DNA from: an uncultured Peptoniphilus sp.
GTDB taxonomy: Bacteria; Bacillota; Clostridia; Tissierellales; Peptoniphilaceae
Reading direction: 5' to 3'
Length of the DNA: 64,000 nt
NCBI RefSeq assembly: GCF_946998875.1
Contig: NZ_CAMQAY010000004.1
Coordinates: 1 to 64,000, forward strand
Every line of letters starts with the position of its first letter. Position 1 is the stretch's first letter. The notes beneath the pieces were generated by a model that saw only the letters and a program-made list of their open reading frames with translations, did no database searches and was not told where the DNA came from. This document shows, piece by piece, positions 7,597 to 14,753 of the stretch. The position numbers and the translations under genes are program-made.

Positions 7597-8601
7597 ATGA
7601 TTGAAGTAAAAAATTTAAGTAAGGATTTTAAAAGTGAGGATGGAACTTTTAGAGCCCTAGATGACCTTTCTTTCAAAGTAAATAGAGGAGAGATTTACGG
7701 CGTAATTGGTCTTTCTGGCGCTGGCAAGTCAACTCTTGTTAGATGCATCAACAGACTAGAAGAGCCATCTGGTGGAGAAATTTTAATTGACGGCAAGTCC
7801 ATTATTAACTTAAATGAGAAGGAACTTAGGGCTGCGAGAAAGGATATTGGAATGATCTTTCAATATTTTAATCTCTTTATGCAAAAGACAGTGGCAGAAA
7901 ATATTGCCTTTCCTTTAGAAATTTCAGGAGTAAGTAAAAGCGACATTGATAAGAGAGTTGATGAGTTACTTAATTTTATAGACTTAAAGGAAAAGAAAAA
8001 TTCTTATCCAAGAGAATTATCTGGTGGACAAAAGCAAAGAGTAGCCATAGCAAGAGCCATTGCCACAAATCCATCAATTCTTCTTTCAGATGAAGGTACA
8101 TCAGCCCTGGACCCAGCAAATACTAAATCTGTTTTAAATCTTTTGAGGAAAATTGTAAAAGAATACAACATGACAATAATTATGATTACTCACCAAATGG
8201 AAGTGGCAAAGGAAATTTGTGACAGAATTGCTGTAATGCAGGCTGGAAAAATCATCGAAGAAAATGAAACAAAAGAGCTATTTAAAAATCCAAAAACTTC
8301 TGTGACAAGGTCCTTTATAAAGAACTTGGAAGATGAAGTTGATGAAGGCTATTTAAATGGAGCCGACTACAAGGGAGATGTCTTGAGACTATCCTATGCC
8401 GACGACAATTATGACAAGCCAATTCTTTCACACTGTGTGAAAAAATTTGATGTTGATGTATCCATTCTTTCAGGAAATATTAACAAATTAAATATTTCAA
8501 GCGTTGGCTATCTTACAGTTGAGATTCTTGGAAAGGAAGAAGAGAGAAAAAAGGCAATTGAATTTTTAAAAGAAAATAATGTAAATGTGGAGGTGCTTTA
8601 A
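7597..8601 (+). CDS. metN: Methionine ABC transporter ATP-binding protein
   Basis: A 334-aa ABC ATPase of the methionine uptake transporter. Walker A is GLSGAGKST, the signature LSGGQKQR, and Walker B LLSDEGTSALD, where the usual LLxDE(A/P)T has a G. The last 80 residues form the NIL/ACT-like domain that in MetN senses methionine and gives trans-inhibition. The ATG at 7597 has GGAGGAAAA upstream; an in-frame ATG at 7564 lies inside the T-box terminator and is rejected. It heads metN-metI-metQ under T-box control. Confidence 0.93.
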   Translation: MIEVKNLSKDFKSEDGTFRALDDLSFKVNRGEIYGVIGLSGAGKSTLVRCINRLEEPSGGEILIDGKSIINLNEKELRAARKDIGMIFQYFNLFMQKTVAENIAFPLEISGVSKSDIDKRVDELLNFIDLKEKKNSYPRELSGGQKQRVAIARAIATNPSILLSDEGTSALDPANTKSVLNLLRKIVKEYNMTIIMITHQMEVAKEICDRIAVMQAGKIIEENETKELFKNPKTSVTRSFIKNLEDEVDEGYLNGADYKGDVLRLSYADDNYDKPILSHCVKKFDVDVSILSGNINKLNISSVGYLTVEILGKEEERKKAIEFLKENNVNVEVL

Positions 8602-9252
8602 ATGGAAAGAATAATAGATATAGTTTTACCAGCTATTCCAGAGACCCTAGTTATGGTTTTGGCATCAACAATTATTGCCCTCTTAATAGGTCTTCCACTG
8701 GGAATTATTTTGACAAATACTAGGCCAGGCGGTCTCAATGAGTCCGCAAAAGTCTATTCCGTACTTGATGGAATAATAAATGTTTTGAGGTCCTTTCCCT
8801 TTGTAATCCTCATGATAGTTGTATTTCCACTTTCAAGATTAATTGTTGGAAAATCTTATGGGACAGCGGCAATGATAATTCCCCTTTCACTTTCAGCTGC
8901 TCCCTTTGTGGCAAGGTTAATGGAAGGATATTTTATTCAAGTGGATTCAGGTATCATAGAGGCAGCAAAATCCATGGGCTCAACTAATAAAGAAATTATC
9001 TTTAAAGTTTTAATCCCAGAGGCAATGCCTATGGTTGTCAGTGGAATAACTATGACGCTTATTAATGTAATTGGTTATTCTGCTATGGCTGGTGTCATGG
9101 GTGGTGGCGGACTAGGAGATGTCGCCAACAGGTATGGCTACCAAAGAAATGAACCGCTAATACTTTGGTCAGCAGTAATAGTAATTATAATTCTTGTGCA
9201 AATTGTACAATTTATTGGAAATAAAATCGCAGATAATATAGATAAAAGATAG
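8602..9252 (+). CDS. metI: Methionine ABC transporter permease
   Basis: A 216-aa permease with five or six membrane segments and the inner-membrane-component loop EAAKSMGSTNKEIIFKVLIPEA (about residues 128-149) that docks on MetN. The ATG follows the metN stop codon directly with no gap, and GGAGGTGC lies inside the end of metN. It forms the membrane channel for methionine. Confidence 0.93.
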   Translation: MERIIDIVLPAIPETLVMVLASTIIALLIGLPLGIILTNTRPGGLNESAKVYSVLDGIINVLRSFPFVILMIVVFPLSRLIVGKSYGTAAMIIPLSLSAAPFVARLMEGYFIQVDSGIIEAAKSMGSTNKEIIFKVLIPEAMPMVVSGITMTLINVIGYSAMAGVMGGGGLGDVANRYGYQRNEPLILWSAVIVIIILVQIVQFIGNKIADNIDKR

Positions 9253-9258
9253 GTGTTA

Positions 9259-9277
9259 TTTCTAAGTTTCTTAGAAT
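9259..9277 (+). other. Intercistronic hairpin metI-metQ
   Basis: TTCTAAG/CTTAGAA (9260-9266 and 9270-9276) with loop TTT, not followed by a T run. Such a hairpin between permease and binding-protein genes may protect the mRNA and help raise MetQ above the other subunits (inference). Confidence 0.4.
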
Positions 9278-9309
9278 TAATATAAATAAAAAAATTTAGG
9301 AGGAAAAAA

Positions 9310-10167
9310 ATGAAGAAGAAAATTATTTTGGCACTTTCACTAGTGCTAGCTCTAACACTAACAGCTTGTGGTGGAGCAAAGAAGGAAGAAGCTAAGGCAG
9401 AAGGAAACAACAAAGTAGCAGGAGAAGTTAAAGATGGCGACAACAAAATTGTAATTGGCGTGTCACCTACACCTCATGGTGAAATCATTGAAGGCTTAAA
9501 GGATGAATTTGACAAGGCAGGACTTGATGTTGAAGTTGTAAATTTTGATGATTACATTCAACCAAACCTACAACTAGAAGCAAAAGATCTTGATGCAAAC
9601 TACTTCCAACACAAACCATATCTTGACAGCTTTGTAGAAGAAAGAGGAATTAAAGATCTTGATGTACTTGGATATGTTCACATTGAACCAATGGCTATAT
9701 ACTCTGAAAAATACAAATCAGTTGATGAAATTGAAGATGGAGCAGAAATTATTATTCCTAACGACCCAAGTAATGGAGCAAGAGCCTTAATACTTCTTGA
9801 AGATGCAGGCCTTATTAAGTTAAAGGACAAGACAAACCTTAATTCAACAGAAAAAGATATTGCAGAAAATCCAAAGAATTTAAAATTCACAGCAATGGAT
9901 GCACCATCAATTGCTCAAGTTTATAAAGATTCTGGAGCTGCAGTTATAAATGCAAACTTTGCTATTGGACAAGGACTTGACCCAACTAAGGATTCAATTT
10001 TCTTAGAACCAAAGGATTCACCTTACGCAAACTTAATTGCCATTAGAAAAGAAGATGCTGGAAAAGAAAAATTCAAAAAATTCATTGAAATTTTAAATTC
10101 AGATGCAGCTAAAAAGTTAATAGAAGAAAAATTCAAGGGCGCAGTAATACCTGCCTTTGGAGAATAA
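9310..10167 (+). CDS. metQ: Methionine-binding lipoprotein
   Basis: A 285-aa NlpA/MetQ lipoprotein. The signal peptide ends in LTLTAC with the lipidated cysteine near residue 20, followed by a charged linker. The mature part has the family features GVSPTPHGEI, DANYFQHKPYLD and AVINANFA. It captures methionine outside the cell for MetNI. GGAGGAAAAAA precedes the ATG, and a terminator follows directly. Confidence 0.95.
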   Translation: MKKKIILALSLVLALTLTACGGAKKEEAKAEGNNKVAGEVKDGDNKIVIGVSPTPHGEIIEGLKDEFDKAGLDVEVVNFDDYIQPNLQLEAKDLDANYFQHKPYLDSFVEERGIKDLDVLGYVHIEPMAIYSEKYKSVDEIEDGAEIIIPNDPSNGARALILLEDAGLIKLKDKTNLNSTEKDIAENPKNLKFTAMDAPSIAQVYKDSGAAVINANFAIGQGLDPTKDSIFLEPKDSPYANLIAIRKEDAGKEKFKKFIEILNSDAAKKLIEEKFKGAVIPAFGE

Positions 10168-10172
10168 GATTA

Positions 10173-10198
10173 AGAGGCTCTGTGGAGTCTCTTTTTTT
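10173..10198 (+). terminator. Terminator of metNIQ
   Basis: Stem AGAGGCTC/GAGTCTCT with loop TGTG, followed by seven T. Confidence 0.88.
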
Positions 10199-10339
10199 GC
10201 AGGTAAATTTTCCTATAAATTTTTCTCCTAAATTTTATAGAAAAAATAAAAATATTTCAAAAATCTTTGATAATAAAATCATCAATTTTTCACACAAACA
10301 CACTAATATTAAAGTATCAAAATCGATAGGAGGAATAAT

Positions 10340-11602
10340 ATGGATAATAATAGATGGGAAAATAAAAATTCTGGCAAGGGAAAAATCCTTGTAATAATTG
10401 CCCTAGTCTTTTCACTAATTGGAGGAATAATTGGCTCAGCAATAACTACTTATAAATTGCTGCCACAAACAAATTCAAATACATCCAATGAAAAAGCTTC
10501 TAATATTACAATTTCAGCCAAGGACAATATGAGCGTTGCTTCTGCTGTTGCAAAGAAGTCAATGTCATCAGTTGTTGGAATTACAACTAAGGGAGTGCAA
10601 CAATCCTTCTTTGGTCAAGTCCAAGTCCAAGGCGTAGGCTCTGGTGTAATTGTAGATCCAAAGGGCTACATCCTTACCAATGCTCACGTTGTAAAATTAA
10701 ACAACAAGGTCGTTGAAGATGTAACAGTTAGACTTAACAATGAAAAGGACATTGAAGGCAAAACTATTTGGGCAGACGAAAATGTTGACCTTGCCATTGT
10801 AAAAATAAATACAAAGGAAAAATTAAATGTGGCAACACTTGGTGACTCCGATGCACTTTCCATAGGCGATGCAGCAATTGCAATTGGAAACCCAATTTCA
10901 CTACAATTTTCTCAAACAGTAACTCAAGGAATTATATCTGGACTAGATAGATATGTTGGTGCAGTAAGTGGTGGCGGATATATGACTGGACTTATCCAAA
11001 CTGACGCATCAATTAACGGGGGAAATTCTGGCGGTCCACTTTTAAATGCAGAAGGTGAAGTCATTGGCATCAACACTGTAAAGGTTCAATCTGCAGAGGG
11101 ACTTGGCTTTTCAATTCCAATTAATTTTATTAAGCCAATTGTAAAACAAGTAATCGAAACAGGAAGCTACAAGGAAATTTCCATGGGCATGCTAACAATG
11201 AATTTAAATGTGGCAGCACAAGTATTTAACGGCAAGACTGATGTTGATAAGGGAATTTTTGTCTACAAGGTTTATGAAGGTTCACCTGCAGCAGAGGCAG
11301 GACTCCTTGCTGGAGATATTATAACAAAAATTGGCAAGGACGAAGTTACAGATAACAACGCTCTTAAGTCAATTCTTTATAAATATCAAGAAGGAGACAG
11401 CGCTGAAGTAACTTATGTAAGAAAGGGTAAGGAAGCAAAAACTGAAGTTAAGTTTTCTAATTACTCTATAGAAAATGACAAGGAAGCCCAAAAGGATATT
11501 AAGGCACAAGAAGAAGCAAGAGCTAAGGAATATCAAAAGAGACAAGAAGAAGAGCAAGATCTATTTAACAGATTTAGACAAGAATTTGAAAATGGATTTT
11601 AA
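10340..11602 (+). CDS. htrA: HtrA/DegP-type membrane serine protease with PDZ
   Basis: A 420-aa surface serine protease. One membrane anchor spans about residues 15-36. The trypsin-like domain has the triad H116 (TNAHVV), D150 (VDLAIVK) and S230 (GGNSGGP). A PDZ domain covers about 290-380 (EGSPAAEAGL, GDIITKIG). A charged glutamine/glutamate-rich tail closes the protein. It degrades or refolds misfolded exported proteins. GGAGGAATAAT precedes the ATG. It is a single gene with its own terminator. Confidence 0.93.
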   Translation: MDNNRWENKNSGKGKILVIIALVFSLIGGIIGSAITTYKLLPQTNSNTSNEKASNITISAKDNMSVASAVAKKSMSSVVGITTKGVQQSFFGQVQVQGVGSGVIVDPKGYILTNAHVVKLNNKVVEDVTVRLNNEKDIEGKTIWADENVDLAIVKINTKEKLNVATLGDSDALSIGDAAIAIGNPISLQFSQTVTQGIISGLDRYVGAVSGGGYMTGLIQTDASINGGNSGGPLLNAEGEVIGINTVKVQSAEGLGFSIPINFIKPIVKQVIETGSYKEISMGMLTMNLNVAAQVFNGKTDVDKGIFVYKVYEGSPAAEAGLLAGDIITKIGKDEVTDNNALKSILYKYQEGDSAEVTYVRKGKEAKTEVKFSNYSIENDKEAQKDIKAQEEARAKEYQKRQEEEQDLFNRFRQEFENGF

Positions 11603-11610
11603 ATTTAAAA

Positions 11611-11641
11611 AAGTGACACCTCTTGGTGCCACTTTATTTTT
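11611..11641. terminator. Bidirectional terminator between htrA and LysR gene
   Basis: Stem AAGTGACACC/GGTGCCACTT with loop TCTT, T run on the plus side and A run on the other. It overlaps the last codons of the minus-strand regulator gene. Confidence 0.8.
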
Positions 11642-12602
11642 TTGCAATTTTTTCTAATTTTTCGGCATTAATTGATTCAAAATATTCTTCCAAAAGCTCA
11701 ACAAATCTCTTTGCGTACTTTGTGATGTAGCGATTTTTATTTTTTATGGCGTAGATGCCAAGACTTACAGGTTTATTTTTTACATAGAGAGGAAAAATAT
11801 TTATGTCATCGCCAAATTCTTCCATCCATCTTTTTATATTCATTTGGGAAATAAAAACTGCGGCAAGGGCCTTGTTGCAAATGGCAAGGGCAATTCTAGA
11901 ATAAGCTGTCTCGATGTAGTCAATAGGTCTAACTCCTGTATTTTTAAAGCTTTGATTTATTAGGCTCCTTATTCTGTTATCCTGAGTGTAAAGGAGGAAG
12001 GGAACTTTTTCAAAATCCCTTAAGTCAATTTTTTTAAAGGACTTTTCCTTTAAAGCTTCAAGATCATCAACATACTTTTCCAAAAGTCTGTCGCTTACGC
12101 AGAGGTATAATTTATCATCAAAGAGGAGGCGAGACTTTAGGTTTTCATTTTTATAATTCTCATCAATGCTAATGGCTATGTCAAGTTTGTTTTCCAGGCA
12201 CATATCTTCCAGGTCATTAGACTGCTTTTCGTAAAGGACAAGTCCAACTTGGGGAAACTCTTCTGTAAACTTTTCAATAATTGATGGAATAAAAATGTCC
12301 GCCCTGGGAGAAGATGCGCCAATTATTAACTTGCCCCTGTCCTCGCTTTCCATGTCGCGAATTTTATTTATCATATCCGATTCAGCAGTTAAAAGTTTTT
12401 CAGCATAGCTTAAATACTCTTCTCCAATGGGAGTGAGCATTAGCTTTGGCTTTCTGAAAAATAATTTTGTGCCGTAGTAGTCTTCCAGCCTTTTTATGTG
12501 ATTAGATAAAGTTTGTTGAGATATATAAAGTTTTTCGCCAGTTTCATTCATATTAAGTGTCTTGGCAAGCTCTGTAAAATAATAAATACTTTCGAAATTC
12601 AT
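11634..12602 (-). CDS. LysR-family transcriptional regulator
   Basis: A 322-aa LysR regulator. The winged helix-turn-helix covers residues 1-60 (NFESIYYFTELAKTLNMN, ISQQTLSNHIKRLE). The co-inducer domain with the GASSPRADIFIPSII stretch covers about 85-300. The ATG at 12602 is used because AGGAGG lies 4 nt upstream; an in-frame TTG at 12617 is less likely. The target is unknown: neighbours are htrA, a SAM-riboswitch gene and, farther off, metNIQ. It is probably autoregulated from the AT-rich 12603-12690 region. Confidence 0.88.
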   Translation of the reverse strand: MNFESIYYFTELAKTLNMNETGEKLYISQQTLSNHIKRLEDYYGTKLFFRKPKLMLTPIGEEYLSYAEKLLTAESDMINKIRDMESEDRGKLIIGASSPRADIFIPSIIEKFTEEFPQVGLVLYEKQSNDLEDMCLENKLDIAISIDENYKNENLKSRLLFDDKLYLCVSDRLLEKYVDDLEALKEKSFKKIDLRDFEKVPFLLYTQDNRIRSLINQSFKNTGVRPIDYIETAYSRIALAICNKALAAVFISQMNIKRWMEEFGDDINIFPLYVKNKPVSLGIYAIKNKNRYITKYAKRFVELLEEYFESINAEKLEKIAKK

Positions 12603-12685
12603 AAGTCCTCCTATCAAAAATATTTTGTGATTTATACAAATAATTCTTAATTTATTTTGTGATAATTTTATTATATACTATGTAC

Positions 12686-12800
12686 AAGTTAATTGTGAAA
12701 TATTTTATTAAGAATCCCTTATAGTTTACCAGCTTTTTTTCCTTAATATCACAATTACCGGAATCCCCTTGCACCCACCTCCTTGGGTGCTTTTTTTTTT
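12686..12800 (+). ncRNA. Candidate structured RNA with terminator, class unknown
   Basis: Both flanking genes run on the minus strand, yet a plus-strand intrinsic terminator stands here: GCACCCA/TGGGTGC (12771-12777 and 12784-12790) with ten T. Upstream, CTTAATATCACAATT (12742-12756) pairs with AATTGTGA (12691-12698) and TATTAAG (12706-12712), leaving a 7-nt bulge. A TATACT box at 12674-12679 would start RNA near 12686, just before the stem, but I see no good -35. The predicted transcript is about 115 nt. Confidence 0.35.
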
Positions 12801-12818
12801 ACAAATTTTTATTATTTT

Positions 12819-13133
12819 TTATTCTTCAAAATTAATTTTTGATAAAATTTCTTCTTTAAATTCATCAATTGTGTAGTTTTTTTCGTCAATTGATGGATAT
12901 TTTGCAGCCTTATTTATCATGCCAAAGCGCATTAATTTAGTATTTACTAAAATGGCAGGATAGGAATAATTCCAACTTACACATTTAAAAGCTCTTGATG
13001 TTAAATATCCATAAAAGGCATTTCTTTTTTTCAAATCCCTTTCAAAAACTATATAGGGCAGAGACCTTTCTTCTTCCCAATATTTTCCCTTGCAATTTTT
13101 TGCGTAATTTTTGTAATAAACTTCTAATAACAT
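12819..13133 (-). CDS. Unknown 104-aa protein under SAM riboswitch control
   Basis: I do not recognise this protein. The ATG at 13133 is preceded by AAGGAGGAAAAT, and translation upstream of it would run through the riboswitch terminator. The product is small, soluble and rich in aromatic and charged residues, with no signal peptide, no membrane segment, two cysteines and no known motif. Aromatic residues recur (EVYYKNY, FYGYL, SWNYSYP). Its only regulatory input that can be seen is a SAM-I riboswitch, so it should be made when S-adenosylmethionine is low. A role in sulfur or methionine supply is likely (inference). Confidence 0.75.
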   Translation of the reverse strand: MLLEVYYKNYAKNCKGKYWEEERSLPYIVFERDLKKRNAFYGYLTSRAFKCVSWNYSYPAILVNTKLMRFGMINKAAKYPSIDEKNYTIDEFKEEILSKINFEE

Positions 13134-13157
13134 ATTTTCCTCCTTAAATTTAGAGAA

Positions 13158-13275
13158 GAAAAAAGCACCCATCAAAGATGGATGCAAATATGTATCCATC
13201 ATCCAAGCATTAGCACCTTGCCAGTGGCAGGTTGCTGAAGGGTCAATGAGCTTGTCTCTAGCCTTCTCTCTATGG
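13158..13275 (-). promoter_or_regulatory. SAM-I (S-box) riboswitch with terminator
   Basis: On the minus strand the aptamer runs from about 13275 to 13190 and contains AGAGAGAAGG, CAGCAACCTGCC, GGCAAGGTGCTAA and GGATGA, the conserved SAM-I core. The terminator GCATCCATC/GATGGGTGC (13165-13185) with T6 follows, and GGATGATGGAT can form the alternative antiterminator. An extended -10 (TGCTATAAT; box at 13283-13288) lies immediately upstream. Confidence 0.9.
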
Positions 13276-13424
13276 TAATTTAATTATAGCACAAGAAAAA
13301 ATTTTTATAAGTTTTATCTTAAAGAAAAATTTAATTTGACTCAAAAAATTTTTGAGAAAATATAAGGAGAAATTTTTTAAATAAATTCTCATAATATAAA
13401 ATTGATAAAATTTATCAAAAACCC

Positions 13425-13588
13425 TTTACAAATAAAAAATTCTATAATATAATAAGGACAGTTAATGATAGCAATTGTCATTTAACAAAATGATTTTGGG
13501 ACACCCCATAACTCCTAAGATTAATAATAAAATTATACCAATCTTCACTCTGAAAAGAGAAACTAAGGCTGCTTCGGCAGTCTTTTTT
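13425..13588 (+). ncRNA. Candidate multi-hairpin RNA (promoter, ~128 nt, terminator), class unknown
   Basis: A consensus promoter TTTACA (13425-13430)-17-TATAAT (13448-13453) starts RNA near 13460. The RNA can form GTTAATGA/TCATTTAAC, GGGACACCCC, AAGATT/AATCTT (13517-13522 and 13540-13545) with an inner ATAAT/ATTAT, CTCT-GAAA-AGAG with a GNRA loop (13548-13559), and the terminator AGGCTGC-TTCG-GCAGTCT with T6 (13566-13588). No open reading frame fits. It ends 135 nt before the dehydrogenase gene, so it is either a leader/attenuator or an independent small RNA. Confidence 0.55.
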
Positions 13589-13722
13589 ACTTTAAAAATA
13601 TCTTATAAAATTTATAAGAGAAAAGTTAAAATATTTTATTTTTAATAAATTTCCTTTGAGAAAAAAATTTATAATCCCACAAAAAAGTGTTATATTATTT
13701 ATAGAAAAATAGGGAGGCTAAA

Positions 13723-14628
13723 ATGAGAACAATATCTATAATAGGTTTAGGAAATGTTGGGGCAACTGTAGCCCACACAATTGTTGAAAGATCTCTTTGC
13801 GACAGGCTTTTTTTATTTGACAAAAAAGAGGGACTTGCTGAAGCAGAAGTAAGCGACTTATCTGATGGTTATGTAAATAGAAGCGGACACATAAATATTT
13901 CTGCAGGAAATTTAAAAAATTTAGATGAGTCCGACATAATTGTCTTTGCTCCTGGAGACATTACAATTTTGCAAAAAAATAATGACAGGATGTTGGAGTT
14001 TAAATATACTAAAACTTGCGCTGAAGAGTGGGGCAAAAAAATTAAAGAATCCAAGTTCAAGGGCATCATAGTAAGCATTACAAACCCTTGTGATGTAATA
14101 GCAGATTATTTACAAAAACTTACTGGGCTTCCAAAAGAGAGAGTCATTGGAACGGGAACAATTTTAGATTCAGCAAGGATGAAAAATGCCCTTGCAAGAA
14201 AATTAAATATTGACCCAAACTCTGTTGATGGCTATGTAATTGCAGAACATGGCAACAGCCAATTCGTTGCCTGGTCACAAGTTTCCATAGCAACAAAACC
14301 AATTTATGAAATTTTAGACAAGGAAACTTGCAAGAAAATCGAAGAAGAGACAAAGATTAGGGCCTTTGAAACTATAAAGGCTAAGGGTTACACATCCTAC
14401 GGCATTGCAAACTCAACTGCCCTAGTAATTGAGGCAATTTTCCAAGATTCAAAGACAATTTTACCAGTTTCATCTTATTCAGAAAAGGACGGATGCTACA
14501 TTGGTCATCCAGCTCTTGTTGGTAGAGATGGTATTCTTGATCATTATGACTTAGTTTTAGATGAAGAAGAAAGAGAAAAGTGGGAAAAGTCTGTTGAGAC
14601 AATAAAGAATACTTTGCCAATAAAATAA
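13723..14628 (+). CDS. L-2-hydroxyisocaproate / lactate-type dehydrogenase
   Basis: A 301-aa NAD-dependent 2-hydroxyacid dehydrogenase of the LDH/MDH family. The N-terminal Rossmann motif is GLGNVGATVA. The catalytic pieces are the loop arginine in NNDRMLEFKYT, GTGTILDSAR and the histidine in AEHGNSQFVAWS. The stretches ITILQKNNDRMLEFKYT, EHGNSQFVAWS, GYTSYGIA and HPALVGRDGIL resemble, from memory, Lactobacillus L-2-hydroxyisocaproate dehydrogenase more than lactate dehydrogenase. It likely reduces branched 2-oxoacids from amino-acid fermentation, or pyruvate. GGGAGG precedes the ATG, and a terminator follows. Confidence 0.8.
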   Translation: MRTISIIGLGNVGATVAHTIVERSLCDRLFLFDKKEGLAEAEVSDLSDGYVNRSGHINISAGNLKNLDESDIIVFAPGDITILQKNNDRMLEFKYTKTCAEEWGKKIKESKFKGIIVSITNPCDVIADYLQKLTGLPKERVIGTGTILDSARMKNALARKLNIDPNSVDGYVIAEHGNSQFVAWSQVSIATKPIYEILDKETCKKIEEETKIRAFETIKAKGYTSYGIANSTALVIEAIFQDSKTILPVSSYSEKDGCYIGHPALVGRDGILDHYDLVLDEEEREKWEKSVETIKNTLPIK

Positions 14629-14635
14629 AATTTAT

Positions 14636-14660
14636 AAAAAGTCCTTAGGGGCTTTTTATT
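14636..14660 (+). terminator. Terminator of the hydroxyacid dehydrogenase gene
   Basis: Stem AAAAAGTCC/GGGCTTTTT (14636-14644 and 14649-14657) with loop TTAG and trailing T residues. Confidence 0.75.
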
Positions 14661-14753
14661 TTTGCTTAAATTTATAGAAATAGGAGCTTTTTTACAAAAA
14701 ATTTTCCAAAATTTTACAAAATATTATATAATTGTCTACTAGAAGGTGATAAT

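Noticed and set aside
12771..12800. Hairpin read as the terminator of the minus-strand 104-aa gene
   Set aside because: The T run is on the plus-strand side; in minus direction the hairpin is followed by GC-rich sequence, so polarity is wrong.
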